Shown one piece after another: positions 8,224 to 15,845 of a DNA stretch of 64,000 nucleotides. The translations under genes were made by a program, and so were the position numbers. The DNA is taken from positions 1 through 64,000 of the forward strand of contig JABCZM010000007.1 of the NCBI GenBank assembly GCA_013289705.1, written 5' to 3'. This stretch comes from Candidatus Saccharimonadota bacterium (GTDB lineage Bacteria > Patescibacteriota > Saccharimonadia > Saccharimonadales > UBA4665). The notes beneath the pieces were generated by a model, which made no database searches, was not told where the DNA came from, and saw only the letters and a program-made list of their open reading frames with translations. Position 1 is the stretch's first letter, and every line of letters starts with the position of its first letter.

Positions 8224-8244
8224 TCGAAAAACGAGAGGTTTTTT
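8220..8244 (+). terminator. Attenuator terminator upstream of proS
   Basis: CCTCTCG (8220-8226) and CGAGAGG (8232-8238) form a perfect 7-base stem with loop AAAAA, followed by six T (8239-8244). It lies 64 bases before proS and downstream of the proS promoter. No plus-strand gene precedes it that would need a terminator, because the neighbour is transcribed away. It is therefore a leader terminator. Confidence 0.85.
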
Positions 8245-8307
8245 ATTTCGTAACGCCACCTGGGCAACAGTACTGTAGAATTAATAACAGATAAGGGAAC
8301 AAACCAT

Positions 8308-9567
8308 ATGAAAGTCTCGGAACTATTTACTAAAACTAGCAAAACAGCACCAGCGGACGAAGTTGCCAAGAACGCGCAGCTCCTCATTCGAGCTGGTTTT
8401 GTGCATAAAGAAATGGCTGGTGTGTACACGTTTCTGCCACTCGGCCTTCGGGTGCTCGAAAATATCTGTACGATTATTCGCGAGGAAATGGACGCAGTGG
8501 GCGGCCAAGAACTCAAGTTAACAACCTTGCAAGATCCTGAAATCTGGAAAAAGACCGGCCGTTGGGACGACGAGGCGGTAGACGTTTGGTTTAAGACTAA
8601 ACTAAAGAACGAGAGCGAACTCGGCCTTGGTCCAACGCACGAAGAGCCGTTGGTACGGGCTGTACAGCCTTTTGTAAATAGCTACAAAGATCTGCCATTT
8701 TTGGCCTACCAAATTCAAACCAAATTCCGCAACGAAACTCGTGCCAAAAGTGGCGTGATGCGTGGTCGCGAATTTCTGATGAAAGATATGTACAGTTTTG
8801 CCCGAACACAACAAGAGCACGATGAACTGTACGAAAAAATCAAACAAGCATATTTTAGAATTTTTGAACGTCTAGGTATTGGCGAGCAAACCTTTTTGAC
8901 ATTTGCCAGTGGCGGTATGTTTAGCCAGTATAGTCACGAATTTCAGACCATAACCGAAGCAGGTGAAGACACAATCTATGTTGATCGTGCTAAGAAAATC
9001 GCCGTGAACGAAGAAGTATACAATGACGAAGTACTAGCCGAACTGGGCCTAGATCGCAATACGCTTGAGACGGTTCGTGCCGCCGAAGTGGGCAATATTT
9101 TTACGCTTAAAGACAAATTTTCAAAGCCGCTTGACCTGGTGTTTACCGATGAAGGCGGCAAAGAACAGGCCGTACTCATGGGCTGCTATGGCGTTGGTCC
9201 ATCACGCCTAGTTGGCGTCATTACCGAACTACTGGCCGATGAAAAAGGCTTGGTCTGGCCGGAAGCAATCGCGCCATTTACGGTGTATCTTGCAGTTCTT
9301 GGTGACAATAGTGATAATAATCACGTACGAAAAGTGGCAGATGAGTTATATTCAGAATTGACATCAAATGGTGTTGGAGTACTATATGATGACCGAGATG
9401 TCCGACCAGGCGAAAAATTCGCTGACGCGGACCTGACAGGTATTCCGTACCGCATTGTGGTCAGCGACAAAACTGTCGCCGCGAGCTCATATGAGGTCAA
9501 AAAGCGCACCGAAGCGCAACCAGAGCTCATGAACAAAGACCAGGTACTCAAGATGGTACAGAGTTAG
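8308..9567 (+). CDS. proS: Prolyl-tRNA synthetase, short form without editing insert
   Basis: This class II synthetase attaches proline to tRNA-Pro. Motif 2 (FRNETRAKSGVMRGREFLMKD) and motif 3 (GCYGVGPSRLVGVI) are intact, and a C-terminal anticodon-binding domain follows. At 419 residues it lacks the roughly 180-residue INS editing domain that bacterial ProRS carries between motifs 2 and 3, so clearance of Ala-tRNA-Pro would need another factor. AAGGGA precedes the ATG. Expression is probably controlled by the attenuator at 8138-8244, which senses prolyl-tRNA supply. Confidence 0.95.
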   Translation: MKVSELFTKTSKTAPADEVAKNAQLLIRAGFVHKEMAGVYTFLPLGLRVLENICTIIREEMDAVGGQELKLTTLQDPEIWKKTGRWDDEAVDVWFKTKLKNESELGLGPTHEEPLVRAVQPFVNSYKDLPFLAYQIQTKFRNETRAKSGVMRGREFLMKDMYSFARTQQEHDELYEKIKQAYFRIFERLGIGEQTFLTFASGGMFSQYSHEFQTITEAGEDTIYVDRAKKIAVNEEVYNDEVLAELGLDRNTLETVRAAEVGNIFTLKDKFSKPLDLVFTDEGGKEQAVLMGCYGVGPSRLVGVITELLADEKGLVWPEAIAPFTVYLAVLGDNSDNNHVRKVADELYSELTSNGVGVLYDDRDVRPGEKFADADLTGIPYRIVVSDKTVAASSYEVKKRTEAQPELMNKDQVLKMVQS

Positions 9568-9601
9568 CGTTAATTTATAAGAGTTATTTAGAACCTTTCC
9601 A

Positions 9602-9753
9602 TTCTATGAGTGAGTTCGGGCGGTTACTATAGGGCTAGGTTACGAGGTATTCTATATCGAATACCTGGGAAGCCAGACCTTGGTACGGCCAAGCTGCGGT
9701 AGTAGATGGAAAGATTCCAAATGAGGCCCAAACGGGTATAAGGAGAGCGTCAA
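9602..9753 (+). promoter_or_regulatory. greA promoter and structured leader of about 115 bases
   Basis: TTCTAT at 9602-9607 and TACTAT at 9625-9630 (17-base spacing) could form a promoter. The leader contains an 8-base perfect hairpin (9645-9652 with 9659-9666, loop TATATC) and a second, CTTGG (9679-9683) with CCAAG (9689-9693). There is no T-run, so it is not a terminator. Function is unknown. Confidence 0.45.
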
Positions 9754-10212
9754 ATGAAAAAATTATTCCGACTGACTAGTGAAGGTATCGCCGAACTCGA
9801 AGCAGAGCTGGTGACTTTGTTTGCTAAGCGCCCAGTTATTGCTGATTCCATTAAGACTGCTCGTGAACTCGGTGATCTTTCCGAAAACGCCGAATACCAA
9901 TCGGCCCGTGCCGAACAAGAGCGCAACGATGCTCGTATCGATGAAGTTGAACACATCTTGCAAAATGTCGAAGTTATCAAAGCACCAAAAAGCGATGGTA
10001 AAGTTGTGCTCGGTTCTCGTGTTACCCTAAAAAATGATGGTAAAAGCAAAGAATTCCAGGTAGTTGGTACTGTAGAAGCCGATCCACTAAACGGCAAAAT
10101 CTCCGACGAATCACCAATTGGCCAAGCTTTGCTTGGCAAAAAACTCGGCGAAGAAGTCGAGATCAAAACCCCAGCCGAAACCAGTTGCTACGAAATTGTC
10201 TCTATAGCCTAA
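9754..10212 (+). CDS. greA: Transcription elongation factor GreA
   Basis: GreA rescues backtracked RNA polymerase by stimulating transcript cleavage. It has 152 residues, near the usual 158. The N-terminal coiled coil with the acidic tip (ARELGDLSENAEYQSARAEQ) and the C-terminal FKBP-like part (SPIGQALLGKKLGEEVEI) are evident. AGGAGAG precedes the ATG at good distance. Confidence 0.96.
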   Translation: MKKLFRLTSEGIAELEAELVTLFAKRPVIADSIKTARELGDLSENAEYQSARAEQERNDARIDEVEHILQNVEVIKAPKSDGKVVLGSRVTLKNDGKSKEFQVVGTVEADPLNGKISDESPIGQALLGKKLGEEVEIKTPAETSCYEIVSIA

Positions 10213-10221
10213 ATATTTTCT

Positions 10222-10380
10222 ATGGCTGATCTCAAAAAGCTGATTGCTGGAATCATCATGGTGGGCATTGGCCTAGCCCTAATACTGAGCGCTGGCCAAA
10301 CCATGGCTGCTATTGGCGCAATCATCGGTGTTGTTGGTGCTGGCATTGTGGTGTTCGTGTTGTCTCGCGGCTATTTTTAG
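10222..10380 (+). CDS. Small membrane protein, 52 residues
   Basis: The reading frame starts at ATG 10222, 10 bases after greA, and ends at TAG 10378-10380. The product has a short polar start (MADLKKL) and two hydrophobic segments rich in Gly, Ile, Val and Ala, joined by a few small residues. No Shine-Dalgarno is clear. I know no family for it. The frame is uninterrupted and directly follows greA, so it may be expressed with it. Confidence 0.5.
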   Translation: MADLKKLIAGIIMVGIGLALILSAGQTMAAIGAIIGVVGAGIVVFVLSRGYF

Positions 10381-10444
10381 CGCGCTATAGCTCGCTGTAA
10401 TAGCAGATGTTTGGGCAGGCATTTAGTCTACGCAGAACGCTGTC

Positions 10445-10473
10445 TTGCTCAAATATGTTAAAGCTGCTATACT
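10445..10473 (+). promoter_or_regulatory. Promoter of the aspartate kinase-lysS transcript
   Basis: TTGCTC at 10445-10450 and TATACT at 10468-10473 are spaced by exactly 17 bases. The leader-peptide ATG at 10483 lies 9 bases after the -10 box. Confidence 0.75.
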
Positions 10474-10482
10474 CGCCCGGAA

Positions 10483-10539
10483 ATGAACTACCAAATTGTT
10501 CAAACTAGTATTGTTATAAAGCCCAAGCTCCGGTCGTAG
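10483..10539 (+). CDS. Leader peptide, 18 residues, of aspartate kinase-lysS
   Basis: The sequence encodes MNYQIVQTSIVIKPKLRS followed by TAG. Lys codons are at positions 13 and 15, matching the Pro positions of the two proline leaders. A run of Ile, Val, Thr and Ser precedes them, so branched-chain or Thr sensing is also possible. The first 11 bases of the frame differ by one base from those of the proB-like leader. The stop codon lies inside the 5' antiterminator arm. Confidence 0.7.
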   Translation: MNYQIVQTSIVIKPKLRS

Positions 10540-10588
10540 TACCCTCGGGCTGTTCATCTAATTCAAAAAATTCTCCCGGTACTACGAC
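10533..10588 (+). promoter_or_regulatory. Antiterminator of the aspartate kinase leader
   Basis: GTCGTAGTACC (10533-10543) is an exact inverted copy of GGTACTACGAC (10578-10588), 11 base pairs. The 3' arm shares base 10578 with the terminator stem and fills its loop, so the folds would be knotted together and compete. GCCCAAG (10521-10527) with CTCGGGC (10544-10550, one mismatch) encloses the 5' arm as the alternative 1:2 hairpin. Confidence 0.75.
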
Positions 10589-10615
10589 TTCACAGGTTAG
10601 ACGGGAGATTTTTTT
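10572..10615 (+). terminator. Attenuator terminator upstream of aspartate kinase
   Basis: TCTCCCG (10572-10578) and CGGGAGA (10602-10608) form a 7-base stem, followed at once by seven T (10609-10615). A run of A before the stem can extend it. It lies 28 bases before the aspartate kinase ATG and downstream of the promoter and leader peptide. Confidence 0.85.
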
Positions 10616-10643
10616 AATTGAAGAGGAATTTTAGGTAAATATA

Positions 10644-12026
10644 ATGACGGCAGAACATATAAGTGAGGTACTGCAGCCCAGCGTGCAGTTTGAAGAACCG
10701 CTGGTGGCAAAATTCGGCGGCACATCGATGGCTCGCCCAGAAATAGTGGCTCAGCACACAGAGACCGGGTATGACGTACCCGATGTAGTTGTGGTGTCGG
10801 CGCCAGGCACAGATGAAACGCATCAAACAAAAGTAACGGATATGCTGCTTGGCTACGCCGCTGGGGAAGTGCAGGCGGCAGACATTCAAAGCAGGTTCTT
10901 GGATTTACTGGCGAGTGCTGGTACTGGCGAGAACGAAGCCTGTCAGGCCGTCGTGACAAATATTCCAGCCGATTTGGAGGCCTGGACAGCGGCCGGCGAT
11001 CCGGTACAAGCGCTGGGCGAGTATTGGTCGGCACGGTTGTTTGCGATCCAGACAGGCCGAACATTTGTTGATGCCCGTGAGCTGATTGCGTTTGATATCG
11101 ACGGACAGTTTAATGAATTATGGACAACGGCTAATATCCAGTCGCGATTACACGCAGACGAACGTTACGTAGTACCCGGCTTTTACGGTCGTTCAGCAGA
11201 TGGACATGTGCAGGTTTTTCCACGTGGTGGATCTGATATTACAGGGGCAATTATCGCCAAAGTCCTAAATGCACGGCGCTACGACAATTGGTCAAATGTA
11301 CCAGGATTTATGACGGCCGATCCTCGAAAGGTCGATCCGGAAGTTGATCCAGCACGGTTGCTGGACAAAAGTACCTACCGTGAATCACGCGAGATGAATA
11401 ATGGTGGTACGGAGCTATTGCACCGAGCGGTGATTAGTCATCTGAACGGCACGGGCATCCCAACCATCATGCGCAATACGTTTGGCGAGCCCGGAAACTA
11501 TGGCACGGAAATTGTCGATACGCTGGATAGTTGGCAGGAAAGACCAGTCATGGCGGTGACTGGCCGGGACGACATATTGGCGTTAACACTGCACCAGTTT
11601 GGTTTAAATGAAGAAGTTGGCGCTACGGCTTTCTTGTATGATGCGCTTAAAGACGCCGCGGTGTCATACGAACACGCCGCAACTGCTACCGATGATATAG
11701 CACTGTACATACCCGGTTTTAAAGAAAATCTGGCAGCAGTGCAGGGCATTATTCGTGCGTTGGAACGCACGGGGAGAACATTTAACGTGCAGCAAGTTGG
11801 TTTGTTGCACGTAGTTGGCGAAGGCTTGGCAAAATCGAATATCTTGCGGCTACGGACGCTTGGCAGGGTGGCGACTGCACTGGCCGACGAAGGTATCGAA
11901 GGTCTTGGCGGCACCGATGTTGCTTCGAGTGCAACATTAACAATTTTTGTGCGTCCAGAAGCCGTACCGCACGCAATTCGCACGGTTCACAGAGCGCTCG
12001 GTTTAAGCGCGCTAGCTAACAGATAA
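10644..12026 (+). CDS. lysC: Aspartate kinase
   Basis: Aspartate kinase phosphorylates aspartate in the first step to lysine, diaminopimelate and threonine. The start motif VAKFGGTSMA, the FPRGGSDITGA nucleotide/substrate loop and GFMTADPRKV are clear. The C-terminal part (from about residue 310) has two ACT-like regulatory stretches. It has 460 residues, a normal length. No good Shine-Dalgarno is close to the ATG (AGGT at 10633). lysS follows after 25 bases, and an attenuator precedes. The lysC/thrA-type distinction cannot be made by sequence alone; lysC is inferred from the neighbours. Confidence 0.88.
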   Translation: MTAEHISEVLQPSVQFEEPLVAKFGGTSMARPEIVAQHTETGYDVPDVVVVSAPGTDETHQTKVTDMLLGYAAGEVQAADIQSRFLDLLASAGTGENEACQAVVTNIPADLEAWTAAGDPVQALGEYWSARLFAIQTGRTFVDARELIAFDIDGQFNELWTTANIQSRLHADERYVVPGFYGRSADGHVQVFPRGGSDITGAIIAKVLNARRYDNWSNVPGFMTADPRKVDPEVDPARLLDKSTYRESREMNNGGTELLHRAVISHLNGTGIPTIMRNTFGEPGNYGTEIVDTLDSWQERPVMAVTGRDDILALTLHQFGLNEEVGATAFLYDALKDAAVSYEHAATATDDIALYIPGFKENLAAVQGIIRALERTGRTFNVQQVGLLHVVGEGLAKSNILRLRTLGRVATALADEGIEGLGGTDVASSATLTIFVRPEAVPHAIRTVHRALGLSALANR

Positions 12027-12051
12027 ACATTTCGATATACTGGAGGACAAC

Positions 12052-14049
12052 ATGGCAACACTCAAAGACTATCGCAACGAACGCTTGCGTAAACTGGAAG
12101 AATTAAGGCAGCTGGGGATTAATCCCTATCCGGCAAAGACCGAGCGCACCAACACACTGGCTGAGATTACAGGCAAGTTCGATGACTTGCAAGGTCAGCA
12201 GGTGCAGGTTGTGGGGCGGGTGCAGAACATCCGTCGCTTTGGCAAAATTGCCTTTTTGGTGGTTCGTGACATGTCGGGCTCGTTGCAGCTTTTTTTGTCA
12301 GCCGATAAGGTCCAGTCACTAGACGCTGCCAATAGCCAGCTAGGTTTTGAGCAGATTCCGCTGATTGATACGGGTGATTTTATTCAGGCCGAAGGTCCGG
12401 TGATTAAAACCCAAACTGGTGAGATTTCGGTTGAAGTCCAGAAGCTTCGCATTCTAACCAAGAGCTTACGTCCCATGCCACTTACTCACGAAGGCTTTAC
12501 GAACAAAGAAGAGCGCTTACGCCGCCGTTACATCGATATGAATGTAAATCTTGATGTGCGCGAGCGTTTTATTCGTCGCAGCAAGTTCTGGCAAGCTACG
12601 CGTGATTTTCTGAACCAACGCGGTTTTACAGAGGTAAACATTCCAGTTTTGGAGCACACGACGGGCGGAGCGGATGCAAACCCATTTGTGACACACATGG
12701 ATGCACTCGACCAAGATTTTTACCTGCGTATTAGCCACGAATTACCGCTGAAGCGCTTACTGGGTGCTGGGTTCGAAAAAGTCTACGACATTGGCGCACG
12801 CTTCCGGAACGAAAACTACAGCGATGAGCATTTGCCCGAACACGTGGCTATGGAATGGTATTGGGCGTTCGCCGATTGGCGCGATGGCATGCAGTTCCAA
12901 GAAGACCTATTCAAATACGTTTTGCAGGAAGCTTTTGGTACGCTTCAGTTCAGGCTCGGTGAGTTTGAAGTCGATCTTTCAAAACCATGGGAAGAATGGG
13001 ACTATGCTGAAACGATTCAAAAACGCTACGGTATTGATCCGTTCAATTGTACGCTCGACGAAGTTAAAAAGGCTTTGGCCGATAACAAACTCGAAGTCGA
13101 ACAAACCGAAAACTTGCCGCGTGGTATCGATAAGCTCTGGAAAAATATTCGTAAAGACGTTGTTGGTCCTGTTTGGCTCATTAATACGCCAACCTTTGTT
13201 AGTCCGCTGTCCAAAGTAAACCCTGATCGCCCAGAAACCACGCAGCGTGCCCAGGTGGTGATTGCTGGATCGGAGCTATGTAATTTGTTTTCAGAATTGA
13301 ATGATCCCATCGATCAGCTAAACCGTTTTACGGAACAGCAGCGGATGCGCGACAGTGGTGACGACGAAGCCATGATGCTCGATATCGATTTTGTAGAAAT
13401 GCTGGAATACGGCATGCCGCCGGCTTGTGGTTTGGGCTTTAGTGAGCGTGCTTTTTGGATTTTTGAAGGTGTTTCTGCCCGCGAAGGCGTCGTCTTCCCA
13501 CAACTCCGTCACGAAATCGACGAAGTTACCAAGGCGATCTACCCAGAACTCAATTTCTCTCAGATTGCTAGTAAAAATACCGGAAGAGCCAACATCCTAT
13601 CGCCAAGCAGCGACCGTATGAGCGAAGAGCATCGTAATGCCTATAAGATGGTCGTGATTTTAAATAAACAGATCGAAACCGGTCGTGCCATGAACGCTGC
13701 CGCCCACGCCGTGTCGGGTTTTGTGGGGACGCTGCAGAACCTAGAACAGCTCGATTACTTAGAATATCGCGACAAAACTGGCGAATTTGATGCCGTGATT
13801 TCACATCACCCAACTATCATCTTGCAGGCTAGTGATGCTAAAGATTTGCTTAAAGCTTACCGCAAGGTGAACGCCGCCCATCTGCCAAATAATGCCTTTA
13901 TCGAAACCATGACTATCGGCTCATCCTACGAAGAATTAGACATCCTAAAAGAGAAAACCACCGACGAACTAGATTTCTGGGGTGTTGTATTCTTTGGCAA
14001 AACCGAAGATCTCACCAAAATCACCAAAGATTTCCAGCTTTGGAAGTAG
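12052..14049 (+). CDS. lysS: Lysyl-tRNA synthetase (class II) fused to a C-terminal DUF2000-like domain
   Basis: The first 500 or so residues are a class II LysRS with an N-terminal OB-fold anticodon domain, motif 2 (FRNENYSDEHLPEHVAMEWY) and an unusual motif 3 (CGLGFSERAFWIFEG instead of a GxDR form). From about residue 531 an extra domain begins (MVVILNKQIETGRAMNAAAHAV), resembling DUF2000/PTH2-fold proteins and ending at residue 665. Typical LysRS is near 500. GGAGG precedes the ATG. The gene is cotranscribed with aspartate kinase, 25 bases upstream. Confidence 0.88.
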   Translation: MATLKDYRNERLRKLEELRQLGINPYPAKTERTNTLAEITGKFDDLQGQQVQVVGRVQNIRRFGKIAFLVVRDMSGSLQLFLSADKVQSLDAANSQLGFEQIPLIDTGDFIQAEGPVIKTQTGEISVEVQKLRILTKSLRPMPLTHEGFTNKEERLRRRYIDMNVNLDVRERFIRRSKFWQATRDFLNQRGFTEVNIPVLEHTTGGADANPFVTHMDALDQDFYLRISHELPLKRLLGAGFEKVYDIGARFRNENYSDEHLPEHVAMEWYWAFADWRDGMQFQEDLFKYVLQEAFGTLQFRLGEFEVDLSKPWEEWDYAETIQKRYGIDPFNCTLDEVKKALADNKLEVEQTENLPRGIDKLWKNIRKDVVGPVWLINTPTFVSPLSKVNPDRPETTQRAQVVIAGSELCNLFSELNDPIDQLNRFTEQQRMRDSGDDEAMMLDIDFVEMLEYGMPPACGLGFSERAFWIFEGVSAREGVVFPQLRHEIDEVTKAIYPELNFSQIASKNTGRANILSPSSDRMSEEHRNAYKMVVILNKQIETGRAMNAAAHAVSGFVGTLQNLEQLDYLEYRDKTGEFDAVISHHPTIILQASDAKDLLKAYRKVNAAHLPNNAFIETMTIGSSYEELDILKEKTTDELDFWGVVFFGKTEDLTKITKDFQLWK

Positions 14050-14126
14050 CCAGGTCAATTTTAGGCGCCAAAGACGGGATTTTCTTAGGCCCTTAGATTC
14101 AAGCTGGTGGTGTTACAATATTTTTA

Positions 14127-15302
14127 ATGTTTCAGACAAACTTTTTGAGCCGTGACCAGGTAGTGGCGATGACCGGTGAGCATGGTTCGCCCTTATTTGT
14201 ATACTCTAAAGCAAAACTTATTGCTCAGGCGCAGCAGTTGCTGGCAATTCCGGCACCGTTTGGTTTGACGATTCGGTTTGCTATGAAAGCCAACCCGCAT
14301 CCAGCTATCTTGGAAATTTTTAAACAGCAAGGTATCCAGATTGATGCTAGCTCAGGCTACGAAGCGGAGCTTGCTCGGAAATGTGGTTTTCGCCCAGAAA
14401 CCATTCTAGTAACCAGCCAGCAGCTGGCGCATAATTTGCAAGATTTAGTGCCTGCCGGTATTGATTTTAACGCCACAAGCTTAAACCAGCTGGAGCAATA
14501 TGGCCGGGCGTTCCCAGGTACGTCCATTAGCGTGCGCGTTAATCCGGGTATTGGTTCGGGGCATTCAGCAAAGACGAATGTTGGCGGCATAACAAGTAGT
14601 TTTGGTATTTGGCACGAATATATTCCGCAGATTCACGAACTTGCCAAGATTCATGGTCTGAATATTGTTCGTTTGCACACTCACATTGGTGCCGGAACAG
14701 ATCCGGCGGTTTGGCAGCAGGCAGCGCTGACGAGTTTGCGGTTAATCAAAAAGTTTCCAACGGCCACTATATTGAATCTTGGCGGCGGCTTTAAAGTTGG
14801 CCGCATGGACGATGAACACGATGCCGACATGGGCATCATTGGTACAATGCTTGCGCAAGAAGTACAGAAATTTAAGGAAGAAACGGGCAGGGAACTGCAC
14901 TTGGAACTCGAACCAGGCACGTTTTTGGTAGCCAATGCGGGGATACTCGTTGCGCAGGTCGAAGATATTGTAAACACCGGCAAAAACGGCTATACGTTTT
15001 TGAAATTAAACACGGGCATGAATGACATTCTGCGGCCTGGCATGTATGGTTCGCAGCACCCAATTTCGGTGCTAAATGATTCAACCGAGACAAAAGACTA
15101 TGTGGTGGTGGGTCACAACTGCGAATCTGGCGACCTATTGACGCCGGTTGCCGGTAATCCCAATCTGTTACAGGCGCGAAAGCTCAACAAGGCTGCAATT
15201 GGCGATTTGGTTTTAATTGGTGGCGTTGGTGGCTATTGTGCCAGCATGGCCGCCCATGGCTACAATAGTTTTCCTAGTGCGGCCGAAGTAGTCATCGAGT
15301 AA
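14127..15302 (+). CDS. lysA: Diaminopimelate decarboxylase-like PLP enzyme
   Basis: This fold-type III PLP enzyme would convert meso-diaminopimelate to lysine. The PLP lysine lies in FAMKANPHP, glycine-rich GGGFKVGR and the late HNCESGDLL (with the active-site Cys) match the group IV decarboxylase family. It has 391 residues. Ornithine/arginine decarboxylase relatives are possible, but lysC-lysS next door favours LysA. TACAAT at 14114-14119 ends 7 bases before the ATG, so a leaderless transcript is likely. Confidence 0.82.
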   Translation: MFQTNFLSRDQVVAMTGEHGSPLFVYSKAKLIAQAQQLLAIPAPFGLTIRFAMKANPHPAILEIFKQQGIQIDASSGYEAELARKCGFRPETILVTSQQLAHNLQDLVPAGIDFNATSLNQLEQYGRAFPGTSISVRVNPGIGSGHSAKTNVGGITSSFGIWHEYIPQIHELAKIHGLNIVRLHTHIGAGTDPAVWQQAALTSLRLIKKFPTATILNLGGGFKVGRMDDEHDADMGIIGTMLAQEVQKFKEETGRELHLELEPGTFLVANAGILVAQVEDIVNTGKNGYTFLKLNTGMNDILRPGMYGSQHPISVLNDSTETKDYVVVGHNCESGDLLTPVAGNPNLLQARKLNKAAIGDLVLIGGVGGYCASMAAHGYNSFPSAAEVVIE

Positions 15303-15353
15303 TACTGATTTTGCTTAATCTGCAGCCAAATCTATGCTATACTTTGTAAAGTA

Positions 15354-15725
15354 ATGGACAATATATCTGATAAGCAATTCCAGGAACTGATTGATGAAGC
15401 CCTGGGCAATCTAAAAGGCGAGCATGCCCAAAATATAAAAAACGTGGCAATTCTATTTGCCGACGAGCCAACCGAAGCCCAACGAATAAAACTACGGCTC
15501 TTGCCGTATCAGTCGCTCTATGGCCTGTACGAAGGCACGCCGTTGCCGTTTCGTCAGGGTCAAACACATCTGTTCCCAGATAGAATTACCATTTTCAAAA
15601 ATCCGATGCTCCACAGCGTAACGAATATCGTTGAGCTAAAAGAACTAATCAAACACACCCTGTGGCATGAAATCGCCCACTATTACGGCCTTGACCATGA
15701 CAAAATCCACGAACTCGAAGCTTAG
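15354..15725 (+). CDS. Zincin-like metallopeptidase (PF06262 type)
   Basis: This 123-residue protein ends in HEIAHYYGLDHD, the extended HExxHxxGxxH zinc site. LYEGTPLPFRQG and LFPDRITIFKNP are typical of the small metallopeptidase family found in many bacteria, often beside housekeeping genes. The biological substrate is unknown. TATACT at 15338-15343 lies 10 bases before the ATG, so it is probably leaderless. Confidence 0.85.
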   Translation: MDNISDKQFQELIDEALGNLKGEHAQNIKNVAILFADEPTEAQRIKLRLLPYQSLYGLYEGTPLPFRQGQTHLFPDRITIFKNPMLHSVTNIVELKELIKHTLWHEIAHYYGLDHDKIHELEA

Positions 15726-15845
15726 CGTTACTGAGTTTAGTCATTGGAGTATCTCGTTCCGGCTCTAGGTGGACGCTTGCTACTGTTGTTCGCTCATCAT
15801 AAATTCCTTGCTTAGTTTAAGAGTAGTGGCGACTTTCTGAAATAA

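Noticed and set aside
8245-8308. T-box riboswitch for proS
   Set aside because: The conserved T-box antiterminator sequence is absent, and the short leader has no room for the specifier stem.
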